Shown here: positions 44,125-53,599 of the stretch, piece by piece | How the letters are laid out: each line of letters starts with the position of its first letter | Numbering within the stretch: the stretch's first letter is position 1 | DNA from: Nostoc parmelioides FACHB-3921 | GTDB lineage: Bacteria; Cyanobacteriota; Cyanobacteriia; Cyanobacteriales; Nostocaceae | Length of the DNA: 64,000 nucleotides | NCBI RefSeq assembly: GCF_014696625.1 | Contig: NZ_JACJQL010000035.1 | Location: forward strand, 1 to 64,000 | Direction: 5' to 3' | Notes under the pieces: generated by a model | The model's database searches: none | What the model was told of the DNA's origin: nothing | Seen by the model: the letters and a program-made list of their open reading frames with translations, nothing else | Made by a program: the position numbers and the translations under genes

Positions 44125-44346
44125 TTAGTCTTCTTCCCATTCTTCTTGGCTCAACAAGTCAATAATTCTATCTCTGAGCAAAAATTCATTTTTTTCCAAC
44201 TCTAGTTCAAAAAATGGCCAGTCGCGGTCTGGAATATATTTACACAAAGTATAAATTGGCTGTTGACGATTCACCAGACCCTTGGCAATGAGGAGGCGAG
44301 TTTCATCCTTGATCACCTCAATATCATATTTGACAGCAGTATCCAT
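44125..44346 (-). CDS. small conserved cyanobacterial protein (DUF4327-like)
   Basis: A 73-residue soluble protein starting MDTAVKYDIEVIKDETRLLI, followed by KGLVNRQQPIYTLCKYIPD and ending with an acidic RIIDLLSQEEWEED tail. The pattern fits DUF4327, a family found in most cyanobacteria without a known function. The ATG is preceded by AAAGGAAAAA, a good ribosome-binding site. It is convergent with the small zinc-finger-like gene. Confidence 0.75.
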   Translation of the reverse strand: MDTAVKYDIEVIKDETRLLIAKGLVNRQQPIYTLCKYIPDRDWPFFELELEKNEFLLRDRIIDLLSQEEWEED

Positions 44347-44738
44347 AGCTTTTTCCTTTGCTCTTAATCAAGGAATAGAGAGTCCCAGGAATAAATACCT
44401 TCGACTCCAATTTAAATTTATCAAAAAAATGTGAGGAAATTTTGAATATTTATAATATTAAAATACATAGACTTTATTCATTTTTATTCCCTAAGATAGA
44501 AGCTTTTAAAAAAGATATCCTCAAGAATTACAGCTTAAGATAAAGCTTAAATATAGGACTCATATTTGATTTCTGAAAAACCAAATTGTCTAGAAGCTTG
44601 CCATACAAATGTTTGTTTCTCAGTATACTTAGCAAGATTCAAGTATGGTTCCTATATAAGTTAGGTAAAGAAACGGAACCCAACATTTATAGTGGGATGG
44701 GTAGAGCGATAGGCAACCCATCCGGGAAATAATGTCTC
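44347..44738. other. intergenic region, no gene seen
   Basis: 392 bases, AT-rich, between two leftward genes. It holds a stem GGATGGGT (44695-44702) / ACCCATCC (44716-44723) just after the ABC-exporter stop, likely its transcript end. Nothing else is recognised. Confidence 0.4.
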
Positions 44739-46463
44739 TTATGAAAATTGCTGAGTGTAAAACCTGGCATAACGATTTTCCAGGGCTAACAGTTCTTCGT
44801 GAGTGCCTGATTCGACAATTTGTCCTTTTTCTAAAACTAAAATGCGATCGCACCTTCTCACTGTACTTAAACGGTGAGCAATAATAAATACTGTGCGATT
44901 CTGCATCAATCTTTCCAAGGCTTCCTGTACTAACGCCTCCGACTCAGAATCTAAGGCTGATGTCGCCTCATCTAAAATCAAAATTTGTGGGTTCAGCAAC
45001 ACAGCACGGGCAATAGCTATTCTTTGGCGTTGTCCACCAGATAAATTCACACCCCTTTCGCCTACCCAAGTATTGTAACTTTCTGGCAGTTGGCTAATAA
45101 ATTGATGAGCGTTAGCAATTTTAGCGGCGGCGGCGACTGCTTCTAAATCAAATATGTCCTGTCCAAAGGCGATATTTTGAGCAACTGTCCCAGAAAACAT
45201 AATAGTTTCTTGGGGTACGATGCCAATTTGTCGCCGCAAACTTTGTAGTCTGACATCCCGAATATCTACACCGTCAATCAAGATGTGTCCGCCTGAGGGG
45301 TCATAAAAGCGGGGGAGGAGATTAACAAAGGTAGTTTTACCAGCCCCAGAAGCACCTACAAGGGCGATCGCTTCCCCTGGCATAGCTAATAAATTAATAT
45401 CCTTTAAGACGGGTTCCCCTGGTTTATAGGCAAAGGTGACACCACTGTATTCTACTTTCCCCTTAACTGGAGGTAAGGTAACGGCGTTAGGCTTTTCTAA
45501 AACTGTGGGTTGTATCGCTATTAATTCAAAAATTCGGTCAACAGAGGCTTCCCCTTGCTTAAATTCGTTGTAATTATTTGTCACATGACCGATGGGGTCA
45601 ATTAACAACCCGGCTGCGGCTAGATAACTGAAAAACTCTCCCACCGTTAAATTGTTTTGCTGAATTTGCCACGCACCCACCAAAAGCAAGGATAAGGCAC
45701 TCAACGCTTCCAAAAAGCCCACAATGGGAATTTGCACCGCTTTCAAGCGTTCAGCAGAGTATTTGGCTTGAAAACTGCGTTCAGCTTCTCGGCTAAATCT
45801 AGTCACCTCGTAATTCTCTGCGGCAAATGCCCTAATTAAACGAATCCCACTGAAAACTTCTGTGAGGATTGCCGACAAATCAGACACACGATTTTGGCTC
45901 CTCAGGGAGTATTTACGCAAACGTTCCCCAAACCAACCAATTAAAATCCCCATGAATGGGGCAACAATCACCGTTGCTAAGGTGAGTTGCCAATTCAGGT
46001 AAATCATGTAGATGGGGATGGCTAGCAACTGCAACACGCAGGGAATAAAGTCGTGAAACAGTTTATTGACAACTTCACCAATGCGGTCAATATCCTCTGT
46101 GAGGCGGTAAGATAAATCACCTGCTTTGGCTGTTTCAAAATAGCTTAAATCTAGCTTTTGCAAATGCCCATATACCTGTTTGCGGAGGTAAAAAGCCACT
46201 CGCAAAGCAGCCTTAGACATATAAATATCTTGCACAGACTGAAAAAAGCCCCGGACAAGAAACACCAAGCCCAAGATAGCGGCTAATTGAGCGATCGCTA
46301 CTACATTACCCTGTCCAAAAGGATTAGCTAACTTGCCTGCAAAATTAATTAAGGTTAAGGTCGCTAGGACATACCCCACAATGCCGACAAGTCCTTTCGT
46401 GATATTCTGCCACTGGGGTCTAATATAGGGCAGCAGTTGCCAGTAATTAGAACGGGTTTTCAA
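44739..46463 (-). CDS. ABC exporter (fused permease-ATPase, MsbA type)
   Basis: A 574-residue half-transporter that would work as a homodimer. The N-terminal six-helix type I exporter domain covers about 1-310 (for example ITKGLVGIVGYVLATLTLIN). The ATPase has Walker A GASGAGKTT (near 368), the Q-loop in IGIVPQETIMFSGTVAQNIA, signature LSGGQRQR, Walker B ILILDEATSALD and H-loop IIAHRLSTV. It may export lipids, polysaccharide-linked lipids or peptides; no substrate clue is present nearby. In Nostocales many such exporters support heterocyst envelope or stress functions. Confidence 0.9.
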   Translation of the reverse strand: MKTRSNYWQLLPYIRPQWQNITKGLVGIVGYVLATLTLINFAGKLANPFGQGNVVAIAQLAAILGLVFLVRGFFQSVQDIYMSKAALRVAFYLRKQVYGHLQKLDLSYFETAKAGDLSYRLTEDIDRIGEVVNKLFHDFIPCVLQLLAIPIYMIYLNWQLTLATVIVAPFMGILIGWFGERLRKYSLRSQNRVSDLSAILTEVFSGIRLIRAFAAENYEVTRFSREAERSFQAKYSAERLKAVQIPIVGFLEALSALSLLLVGAWQIQQNNLTVGEFFSYLAAAGLLIDPIGHVTNNYNEFKQGEASVDRIFELIAIQPTVLEKPNAVTLPPVKGKVEYSGVTFAYKPGEPVLKDINLLAMPGEAIALVGASGAGKTTFVNLLPRFYDPSGGHILIDGVDIRDVRLQSLRRQIGIVPQETIMFSGTVAQNIAFGQDIFDLEAVAAAAKIANAHQFISQLPESYNTWVGERGVNLSGGQRQRIAIARAVLLNPQILILDEATSALDSESEALVQEALERLMQNRTVFIIAHRLSTVRRCDRILVLEKGQIVESGTHEELLALENRYARFYTQQFS

Positions 46464-46598
46464 GCTCTCACATCCACAAAAATATTGTTCTTTGTTTGAC
46501 GCTACCAGCTTTTGTGTAGTTTCAGTTTATGAAAAATCCTGATTCCCTATGTTTAGGCTGGGATTTATCTGACTGCTAACCACTGACCCTCCGGGTTC

Positions 46599-46638
46599 GC
46601 CAGTTACTCATGGGGGAAACCCCCAAGACCGTACTGGC
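46599..46638. repeat. nested hairpin inserted between CCACTGAC-type repeats
   Basis: Outer arms GCCAGT / ACTGGC enclose a perfect GGGGG-AAA-CCCCC core. Both flanks are heptad-like units (AACCACTGAC and AACTGACCACTAAC). It lies between the YkvA-like and ABC-exporter genes. Confidence 0.75.
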
Positions 46639-46660
46639 TCACAACTGACCACTAACAAAA

Positions 46661-46960
46661 CTATTTGACAGAGACAGCATCGACATCAACAGTTTTTTCT
46701 GTATTGGGAGAATCTGTTGCGGCGTTAGAATCACCCTTCCGCGCTTTCCAACCTTCAAGCACCAGCCCGGATACCTCAGTAACTAAGATTGACAAAACTA
46801 AAAAATCATCAATCTGTCCCACAACAGGAAGGAAATCTGGAGCAATATCAATTGGGCTGACAATATAAACAATTGTTCCTAGAATTACCCACCAACGGTA
46901 TTTAGGATTTTGTAGTAACCCGCGATACCAGTTATACAGTGATTGGATTGAGAAATTCAT
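46661..46960 (-). CDS. YkvA-like (DUF1232) membrane protein
   Basis: A 99-residue protein with the DUF1232/YkvA core WWVILGTIVYIVSPIDIAPD, then FLPVVGQIDDFLVLSILVTE, where SPIDxxPD and DD are the hallmarks. It has one or two membrane-associated helices, and a polar C-terminal tail is low-complexity. Function unknown. It is upstream of the exporter gene on the same strand with a repeat-filled 197-base gap. Confidence 0.85.
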   Translation of the reverse strand: MNFSIQSLYNWYRGLLQNPKYRWWVILGTIVYIVSPIDIAPDFLPVVGQIDDFLVLSILVTEVSGLVLEGWKARKGDSNAATDSPNTEKTVDVDAVSVK

Positions 46961-47246
46961 TATTTTAACCCTCTATTTACTTTTAATTTTGGCAAATTGA
47001 CCCAAGAAATTCCGGTAGAAATAACCGCCCTCGTTAGTCTGGAAGACTCTACTCCGAAATAAGATCAAGCTGAGATCAAAAGTCAAAATACCTACCGCAA
47101 AAATTCCGAAACTCTCTCGTGATGAAGCATCAATGTTGATGTGATTTGTGACGTGGGAATACTAGCTATGTAAGACCAAGCTTTGCTCATGGTTGCTAAT
47201 TACCTGTACTTACAAAGGCAGACATTGATGCGGGATAAAAATAAAT
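46961..47246. other. divergent promoter region
   Basis: 286 bases between the YkvA-like gene and the histidine kinase gene. I see no strong repeat, hairpin or known regulator box. Confidence 0.35.
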
Positions 47247-49448
47247 ATGAAAGGGCGTAACTTCAGCAAAGTGCAAGCTTTTCCATTACAGATGGTTTTA
47301 ATTGTTCCGTTTGTACTGCAAATTTTTGGAGCTGTGGGTTTGGTTGGCTACTTGTCCTTTAAAAACGGACAAAAAACAGTGCAAGAGTTGGCAGAACGAT
47401 TAATGGATCAAACTAACAATAAAGTAGAGCAACATCTAGATGCTTATCTATCTATTCCCCACAGAGTTAACCAAATTAATGCTGCTGCAATTGAAATGGG
47501 ATTATTGGATGTGCGCGATCGCCAAACCATCAGCAAGTATTTTTGGCACCTTATGCAGGCTTATGACGTTAGTTACATCGCTATTGGGCTGATAACAGGC
47601 GAAGGAACTGGGGCAGCTCGTTATGATGGGAAAACAGTCACAATTGATGATTGGAGCGCTAAGTTACCAAACAACGGCAAAAATTACGCCACGGATAACC
47701 AAGGTAATCGTATTCGTGTAAATAATACATTTAGTTACAACAATTTTAATCAAAGTTGGTATACAGAACCAATCAAAGCAGGCAAACCCATCTGGTCACG
47801 GATCTACAGTTGGAATAAGGATAATGATTTATATATCACAGCTGCTACTGGTCGTCCTATCTATGACGCTCAAAAGCGATTACTAGGGATGGTGGGTGCA
47901 GATATTCATCTTTTAAAACTCAGCCAATTTTTACGACGATTGGAAGTTAGTCGTTCGGGACAGGTTTTTATTGTAGAACGCAACGGAATGTTAATTGCTA
48001 ACTCCAGTAATCAGACACCTTTCTCTGTACTTAATCATCAAATTCATCGCCTGAAAGCAACCCACAGCCCAGATCCGGTAGTCAAAGAAATCGCCAAACA
48101 GATTCAGCAAAATTTACAAGGATTTGAGTCAATTACTGAAGCAAAAAAATTACAACTCGAATGGCAAGGAGAACGTAATTATGTTTATGTCAACCCTTGG
48201 CGTGACCAATATGGACTAGATTGGCTAGTAGTGGTAAGTGTGCCAGAAAAAGTTTTCATGTCTAAAATTAAGGCTCATACCCAAATTACTATAGCCCTTT
48301 GTTTAGGAGCATTAGCAATAGCAGTTTTGATCGGTTATTTCACCTCAGTCTGGATTACTCTCCCAATTTTGCGAATGAATTTAGCAAGTCAGGCGATCGC
48401 TTCAGGTAAACTAGACCAAAAAATAAATTTCAGTCATATTCAGGAACTCAACATCCTGACTCAATCGTTTAATTATATGGCGGGAAAGTTAAGTGAATTT
48501 TTTACCGCTTTAGAAGCTAGTAAAGCAGAATTAGAAGACCGGGTAGAACAACGTACTGCTGACCTCACAACCGCTTTAACAGAGTTGCAACGTACCCAAG
48601 CCCAGGTCATTCAAGGTGAAAAAATGTCGAGTTTGGGTCAACTAGTTGCAGGTGTTGCCCATGAAATAAATAATCCGGTAAATTTTATTTACGGCAATAT
48701 TACCCATCTCAACGCATATACTCAAGATTTGCTGAGGATGATTCACCTCTACCAAGAACGTCATCCCAGCGATGACCCTGAGGTGCAAGCCCTAGCAACA
48801 GAAATTGATTTAGACTTTTTGGTCGAAGATTTGCAGAAAATTTTATCCTCGATGAACATGGGGACTGAACGTATTCGCAGCATTGTATTATCGCTGCGGA
48901 ACTTTTCCCGGATAGACGAAGCGGAATTTAAAGCAGTGGACATTCATGAAGGAATCGAAAGTACACTGTTAATTTTGCAACATCGCCTCAAAGATCAGCC
49001 CGAAAGACCTGCTATTGAAGTCATCCGCGACTATGGCAACCTACCACTTATAGAGTGCTATGCTGGACAACTCAATCAAGTTTTGATGAATATTCTAGTC
49101 AACGCTATTGATGCCTTAGATGAACTCAACATCAAGCGTACTTATGAAGAAATCAAGGCAAATCCTAGTCGAATTACTATCCGCACTTCGGTTAACGATA
49201 CTCAGTGGATGGAAATTGCGATCGCTGATAATGGCCCAGGAATACCGGAACAATCGAAAAACCGCATCTTTGACCCCTTTTTTACTACCAAACCCGTAGG
49301 CAAAGGCACAGGTATGGGTATGGCCATCAGCTATCAAATCATTACACAAAAGCATAGTGGCAAATTAGAATGCTTCTCAACTGTTGGCCAGGGATCTGAA
49401 TTTAGAATTCAAGTACCTATTCGACAAAAAAATTCTGTATTAGTTTAG
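47247..49448 (+). CDS. Cache/HAMP sensor histidine kinase
   Basis: A 733-residue membrane kinase. Membrane helix 1 (MVLIVPFVLQIFGAVGLVGY, about 12-31) and helix 2 (ITIALCLGALAIAVLIGYF, about 347-365) enclose a large periplasmic double-Cache sensor domain. This is followed by HAMP (about 370-425), a coiled coil, and a HisKA-like segment with phospho-acceptor His in VAGVAHEINNPVNFIYGNI (near 470). The ATPase shows N box QVLMNILVNAIDAL, G1 IADNGPGIP and G2 GKGTGMGMAIS. No response regulator lies adjacent, so it is an orphan. The Cache domain suggests sensing of a small organic ligand. Confidence 0.92.
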   Translation: MKGRNFSKVQAFPLQMVLIVPFVLQIFGAVGLVGYLSFKNGQKTVQELAERLMDQTNNKVEQHLDAYLSIPHRVNQINAAAIEMGLLDVRDRQTISKYFWHLMQAYDVSYIAIGLITGEGTGAARYDGKTVTIDDWSAKLPNNGKNYATDNQGNRIRVNNTFSYNNFNQSWYTEPIKAGKPIWSRIYSWNKDNDLYITAATGRPIYDAQKRLLGMVGADIHLLKLSQFLRRLEVSRSGQVFIVERNGMLIANSSNQTPFSVLNHQIHRLKATHSPDPVVKEIAKQIQQNLQGFESITEAKKLQLEWQGERNYVYVNPWRDQYGLDWLVVVSVPEKVFMSKIKAHTQITIALCLGALAIAVLIGYFTSVWITLPILRMNLASQAIASGKLDQKINFSHIQELNILTQSFNYMAGKLSEFFTALEASKAELEDRVEQRTADLTTALTELQRTQAQVIQGEKMSSLGQLVAGVAHEINNPVNFIYGNITHLNAYTQDLLRMIHLYQERHPSDDPEVQALATEIDLDFLVEDLQKILSSMNMGTERIRSIVLSLRNFSRIDEAEFKAVDIHEGIESTLLILQHRLKDQPERPAIEVIRDYGNLPLIECYAGQLNQVLMNILVNAIDALDELNIKRTYEEIKANPSRITIRTSVNDTQWMEIAIADNGPGIPEQSKNRIFDPFFTTKPVGKGTGMGMAISYQIITQKHSGKLECFSTVGQGSEFRIQVPIRQKNSVLV

Positions 49449-49671
49449 GTAGGTTTCCCAAGCAGAAAGTTTTTTCGTTATACTCCCGCGTTAAGCTAAT
49501 TCTCAAGTTGTAAAATTCGAGTGTTCAATTCAAGAACCCTAACTTTACATTCCAGATCATCTCTAATTATTCTGGAAATTTATTTTTGTCAGTTCTGAGT
49601 TGTCCATTAATCTTTAAAATTAAAATGCTTTGGGATAGTTGCTTGAGTGACGGAGGGAGGAAAGTCAAATA

Positions 49672-50391
49672 GTGGATATTATAGATTTGTTTTACAAGGG
49701 TGGGCCGGCAATGTGGCCTTTGTTGGCTCTGTCGATTTTATCCTTAAGTGTGATTTTTGAGCGCCTTTGGTTCTGGTTGCGACTTTTCTCACAAGAAAAA
49801 GCGATCGTTGACCGAGTTCTAGATGCAGCTCATGATAACTGGGAAATAGCGGCGGATATTGCTAGACAGGCTACAGACCAACCAATTGGTCGATTTCTCT
49901 ATGCTCCCTTACATTTACAAAAAACCGACGCGGAAACCTTTCGATTAGCGCTGGAGTCCACAGCAGAGGACGAACTAGCCGGAATGCGTCGGGGCGAAAA
50001 GTTATTAGAAGCTGTTATTGCTCTCGCTCCCTTACTGGGATTGTTGGGTACAGTTTTAGGTTTAATCCAGTCTCTACGCTCAATTCGCATTGGTGATTTG
50101 GGAACTGAATCGGCGGCTGGAGTAACTACAGGTATTGGTGAATCCTTAATTAGTACGGCAGCAGGGCTAATAGTTGCCATTGTTAGTTTGGTATTTTACC
50201 GATTATTTCAAAGTTTTGTAGTCAATCAACTCAAAGTTTTCCGTAAAGCGGGGAATGAAATGGAATTGTTATATCGCCAGTCTCCGCCTGATTTGAGCAA
50301 CCCCACACCAGCAATTGTCCGTGATGCTTTACCGAGCAAAACTGGTAGGGGTAAGTTTCCGCAACCACCTGAACCGCCAAATTTACCTTAG
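49672..50391 (+). CDS. exbB: ExbB/TolQ/MotA-type proton-channel protein
   Basis: A 239-residue inner-membrane protein with three helices: AMWPLLALSILSLSVIFERL, LEAVIALAPLLGLLGTVLGL and ISTAAGLIVAIVSLVFYRLF. The family signature lies in LAPLLGLLGTVLGLIQSL with the channel-lining Thr/Ser. The GTG start at 49672 is supported by GGAGGGAGGAAAG upstream. With ExbD it would use the proton gradient to energise TonB-dependent outer-membrane transport or envelope maintenance. The ExbD gene follows 158 bases downstream. No TonB gene is in the window. Confidence 0.88.
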   Translation: MDIIDLFYKGGPAMWPLLALSILSLSVIFERLWFWLRLFSQEKAIVDRVLDAAHDNWEIAADIARQATDQPIGRFLYAPLHLQKTDAETFRLALESTAEDELAGMRRGEKLLEAVIALAPLLGLLGTVLGLIQSLRSIRIGDLGTESAAGVTTGIGESLISTAAGLIVAIVSLVFYRLFQSFVVNQLKVFRKAGNEMELLYRQSPPDLSNPTPAIVRDALPSKTGRGKFPQPPEPPNLP

Positions 50392-50549
50392 TCAGGACTT
50401 GCGCCACAAGACTCTTCATTTTGTAAGGATGGGGATAGGGGTATGAATCAATTCAAAATTCGTCATTTAATTATTAGTTCCCTTACACCCTTACACCCCT
50501 TCCTAATAGCCAAGAAAGCAAACTCAATATTAGGCATAAGAATGAAACG

Positions 50550-51203
50550 ATGAAAGTTAATTTACATACCCCAGTTGAAGACGTACAGATCCAAATTATT
50601 CCTTTAATTGACGTTGTTTTTTGTATTCTCACCTTCTTTTTATTGGCAGCTTTGCAATTTACTCGACAACAGGCTATCAATGTTGATTTACCAAAAGCCA
50701 GTACAAGTACAGCCGCCGGGATAAATTCCACAGGAGGTAGCCAAATTGTTAGTGTAGATGCTGTTGGTAATACTTATATAGAAAAAGAATTGGTAAGAAG
50801 AGATGAGTTAGCACAAAGGTTGAGACAATACGTGCAAGCCAACCCTAGTGGTGTTTTAGTACTCAACGCTTCACGCACAGCTACCTATAACGATGTTGTG
50901 GAGGTCTTAGATTTGTTGCGGCAAGTGGGAGGCGATCGCGTATCCTTAGGAATTATCCCTACTTCTGCCCAAACCCAACCCAATTTTTCCAATTTTCCCA
51001 TTAATCCTGGCGTAGCACCCATACCCAACACCGCACCAATCCCAGGAATTAATCCCCCACCTAGTGAACTTAGCCCCCAATTACCTACAGACCCTAATCA
51101 ACCTCCAAGCGGACAAGGTAATGTTCCTCTAAATCCTGACTTTTCTCCAGACGTTCCCCAGGCTCCCGTAGCACCAGGTACTAATCCTGCACCGCAACAA
51201 TGA
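50550..51203 (+). CDS. exbD: ExbD/TolR-type protein with a long Pro-rich tail
   Basis: A 217-residue protein. One N-terminal helix with the essential Asp is seen in IIPLIDVVFCILTFFLLAAL (Asp near residue 24). A periplasmic domain to about 145 includes VLVLNASRTATYNDVVEVLD. The last 70 residues (about 148-217) are Pro/Asn/Gly-rich with PNTAPIPGINPPPSELSPQL, longer than in enteric ExbD. The tail may span peptidoglycan or bind partners. It partners with the ExbB-like gene upstream. Confidence 0.87.
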   Translation: MKVNLHTPVEDVQIQIIPLIDVVFCILTFFLLAALQFTRQQAINVDLPKASTSTAAGINSTGGSQIVSVDAVGNTYIEKELVRRDELAQRLRQYVQANPSGVLVLNASRTATYNDVVEVLDLLRQVGGDRVSLGIIPTSAQTQPNFSNFPINPGVAPIPNTAPIPGINPPPSELSPQLPTDPNQPPSGQGNVPLNPDFSPDVPQAPVAPGTNPAPQQ

Positions 51204-51533
51204 GATGTGGTAATTGGTAATTGTTAATTGGTAATGGGGAATACAGTCAACATTCTCTTTTCCCCCTACTCCCTCATCTCCCCTGAAACCTAAAGATATG
51301 TAGAATATTTTTTCTTTGGAGAAAATATTTCTGGTAACTTACAAATAATTGGTTAAGCTTCAAATTCAAATACAGCAGTTTGCAATTCAGGGAAGTTATG
51401 GAATCCATAACACGCCTTAGATGTTTAGAGTTTTTCACTTCTGACCTCTGACTTCTGGCTTCTGCTGTATTTTTCCATCGATAGACTGGGTTATTTATCG
51501 CCAAGCACCATACACGTTTCAGGGGTTGAGGCA
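51204..51533. other. repeat-rich intergenic region
   Basis: 330 bases. Units of TAATTGGTAATTG near 51213-51236, a copy of the AATACAGCAGTTTGCAATTC repeat near 51369-51390, and CTTCTGACCTCTGACTTCTG near 51439-51463. A good ribosome-binding site AGGGGTTGAGG precedes the next ATG. No gene is seen. Confidence 0.5.
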
Positions 51534-51899
51534 ATGAACGAAATTGTGACGCTGCTAATTGTTTGGGTAGTTACATCTGTGAGCTTATTGATTATCAGTA
51601 AGTTGCCTTTGGGTGTTGAAGTTGACTCTCCACAAAAAGCATTTCTTTCTGCTGCTATTCTGGGTATTGTGACGGCAATAATCAGACCCATTTTGCGGCT
51701 AATATTTGTAGTTCCCGATATCCTCACATTTAACTTGTTATCGGGTTTTTTCACCTTTATGATTGCCGTTGTTTGTTTTAGTATTGCGGCTTGGTTAGTC
51801 GAGGGCTTCCGTTTGCGCTTCGGCATCTGGAGTGCTGTTTTAGGGGCGTTTGCTCTGACTATTATTAACAGCTTAATCTACAAATTGTTGGGATTTTAA
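51534..51899 (+). CDS. phage-holin-like superfamily membrane protein
   Basis: A 121-residue protein with four membrane helices: IVTLLIVWVVTSVSLLIIS, KAFLSAAILGIVTAIIRPIL, LLSGFFTFMIAVVCFSIAAW and IWSAVLGAFALTIINSLIY. The order of short loops and the P-L-G start of the second half match the phage holin family 4 proteins (PF04020) widely found in bacterial chromosomes. There they are not lytic. No prophage lies here. Function unknown. Confidence 0.8.
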   Translation: MNEIVTLLIVWVVTSVSLLIISKLPLGVEVDSPQKAFLSAAILGIVTAIIRPILRLIFVVPDILTFNLLSGFFTFMIAVVCFSIAAWLVEGFRLRFGIWSAVLGAFALTIINSLIYKLLGF

Positions 51900-51907
51900 G
51901 AATACAT

Positions 51908-51992
51908 TTGCCAGTTGTCAGTTGTTGGTTGTTAGTTGCTGGCTTTTACTACTGACAACTGACTACTAGCTACTGACAACTGACTAATGACT
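51908..51992. repeat. heptad repeats (TTGTCAG / CTGACAA)
   Basis: Units TTGTCAG and TTGTTAG are followed by inverted units ACTGACAACTGACTAC. Two opposed runs could form a hairpin between the convergent holin-like and psb29 genes. Confidence 0.8.
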
Positions 51993-52692
51993 ACTCATTT
52001 GGCGGAGCTACTGGGGTACTGGCTTGTTGTTGACGCTGTTCGCGTTTTTTGCGGTCTGCTGTCAACATATCAGCCATTACCGCCAGTGCTTGCGTCATTT
52101 TGTCCAGATTAGAGCGATATAACTCTAAATCCTTGCTGAATTTATCGTCAGAGAGATGTAAGCCTGCGGCAATGGTTTTTAGTGCCTCGGTGCGTTGCTT
52201 TTCGTCTTTGACTAAATCCGGGTTGGACTGTTCAAGCAACGTAAACAAACCGATCGCAAATAAACGACTGTATTTAAAGTTAGGATTATTAGCGATCGCT
52301 TGTAGTTGCGCTTGTAAGTCAGCATCCTGCTGTAAATGATTAGCTTGACTAAGCCACGCTACTAAATCATTTACAGGTAAGCTTTGAGCCACAGCTTGTA
52401 ACCGTTCAGCATCTTGCCTATAGCGCTGCGGTTCTTGTTCTACAGCCTGACATATAGCACTAAAAATAGATTCCTTATCCCGTTCTGGTTGATAGCCTTG
52501 CATGAAGCGGTCAAAGGTAGTGACAACACCCAAGGCATAAATGGGATTGTAGCTAAAATCGACATTTACGGACAGCAGGTGCATTTCCACCATCAACTCT
52601 TCTACCACGCGACGATAAATTGTGTTAATCGGTCGGGTGTGGAGGGCGTAGAAAGTTCGCTTTGTATCAGAGACAGTACGGACGTTATTCAC
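51991..52692 (-). CDS. thf1: Psb29/Thf1 photosystem II biogenesis protein
   Basis: A 233-residue protein beginning with VRTVSDTKRTFYALHTRPIN, then TIYRRVVEELMVEMHLLSVN, the defining blocks of Thf1/Psb29. The middle shows FSYNPIYALGVVTTFDRFMQ and LDKMTQALAVMADMLTADRK toward the end. It lacks a transit or signal sequence, as in cyanobacteria. It interacts with FtsH proteases in photosystem II repair and is associated with the thylakoid. The length is normal. Confidence 0.94.
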   Translation of the reverse strand: MNNVRTVSDTKRTFYALHTRPINTIYRRVVEELMVEMHLLSVNVDFSYNPIYALGVVTTFDRFMQGYQPERDKESIFSAICQAVEQEPQRYRQDAERLQAVAQSLPVNDLVAWLSQANHLQQDADLQAQLQAIANNPNFKYSRLFAIGLFTLLEQSNPDLVKDEKQRTEALKTIAAGLHLSDDKFSKDLELYRSNLDKMTQALAVMADMLTADRKKREQRQQQASTPVAPPNE

Positions 52693-52818
52693 AAAGAAAA
52701 TGTTAAGGGCGAGTTTACTTTATTTTCTCCCCTAAAGGCTACTTTGCCAAGTTGGGGTTTCCGTCTAGTAATCTTTAATTATATTCTGTGAGCATATTTA
52801 CTATTGTGCCTCACATTT

Positions 52819-53415
52819 ATGAGCTTTTCGCCCCAATTAGTTAACTTAGGTAATTACCTAGCTGGAGAATTTGACAACAGAGAACAAGCCTTAGGCGAGC
52901 CGATTTGGTTTGTTCACTTACGTCTATGGCAAAGACCTGTTGATTTATTTTCAGACGATAGCATTACCCTGTTTGCTGAACAAGCCAACATTGTCAATCT
53001 AGACCGTCCTTATCGTCAACGTATTCTGCGGTTGATGCCCTCTCCTGACTCGGAAACTGGGCTATATGTACAGTACTATATGCCTAAAAATCCCAGTGCT
53101 TTAATTGGCGCAGGTCGTCACCCTGAATTGCTCAAGACTTTAACTGTGCAGCAACTAGAACTACTTCCTGGTTGTGTTCTCTCAGTTAGCCAGCAAACAG
53201 TCGCACCTAACAGCTATCAGTTTACTGCGTCCCCACTGCCAAATACTTGCTGTACTTTCAGTTATTTGGGGAACACTGTACAAGTTTCTTTAGGGTTTGC
53301 AGTCACAGAGACAGAACTGCACACCTATGATAAAGGAATTGACCAAGAGACAGGCAAGGCAACTTGGGGAGCAATTGTCGGCCCCTATCGCTACACTAAG
53401 CGAGAACAGTATTGA
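52819..53415 (+). CDS. cpcT: CpeT/CpcT-type chromophore lyase
   Basis: A 198-residue beta-barrel lyase. Family blocks are LVNLGNYLAGEFDNREQA near the start, WFVHLRLWQRPVDLF near residue 31, and YRQRILRLMPSPDSETGL near 72. CpcT attaches phycocyanobilin to Cys-153-type sites of beta-phycocyanin. Cyanobacteria often have two paralogues with differing activity, so specificity is not proven. I chose ATG 52819 over the TTG at 52804. It is a single-gene unit divergent from psb29. Confidence 0.88.
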   Translation: MSFSPQLVNLGNYLAGEFDNREQALGEPIWFVHLRLWQRPVDLFSDDSITLFAEQANIVNLDRPYRQRILRLMPSPDSETGLYVQYYMPKNPSALIGAGRHPELLKTLTVQQLELLPGCVLSVSQQTVAPNSYQFTASPLPNTCCTFSYLGNTVQVSLGFAVTETELHTYDKGIDQETGKATWGAIVGPYRYTKREQY

Positions 53416-53599
53416 GTACAGAGTGCTGAGTTAAGAGAAATGACTTGTGTTAAATAGTTTTCAGCTTGAACAGTGACCTCAGTTGTTTCTATACCAATTG
53501 ATAAAAAGAACGAGACGGATACAAGCTGGGAAACTTAGCTAGAATATGACTTTCTTAATTACGAATGACAAATTCGTATCATTCAGCACTCATAACTTT

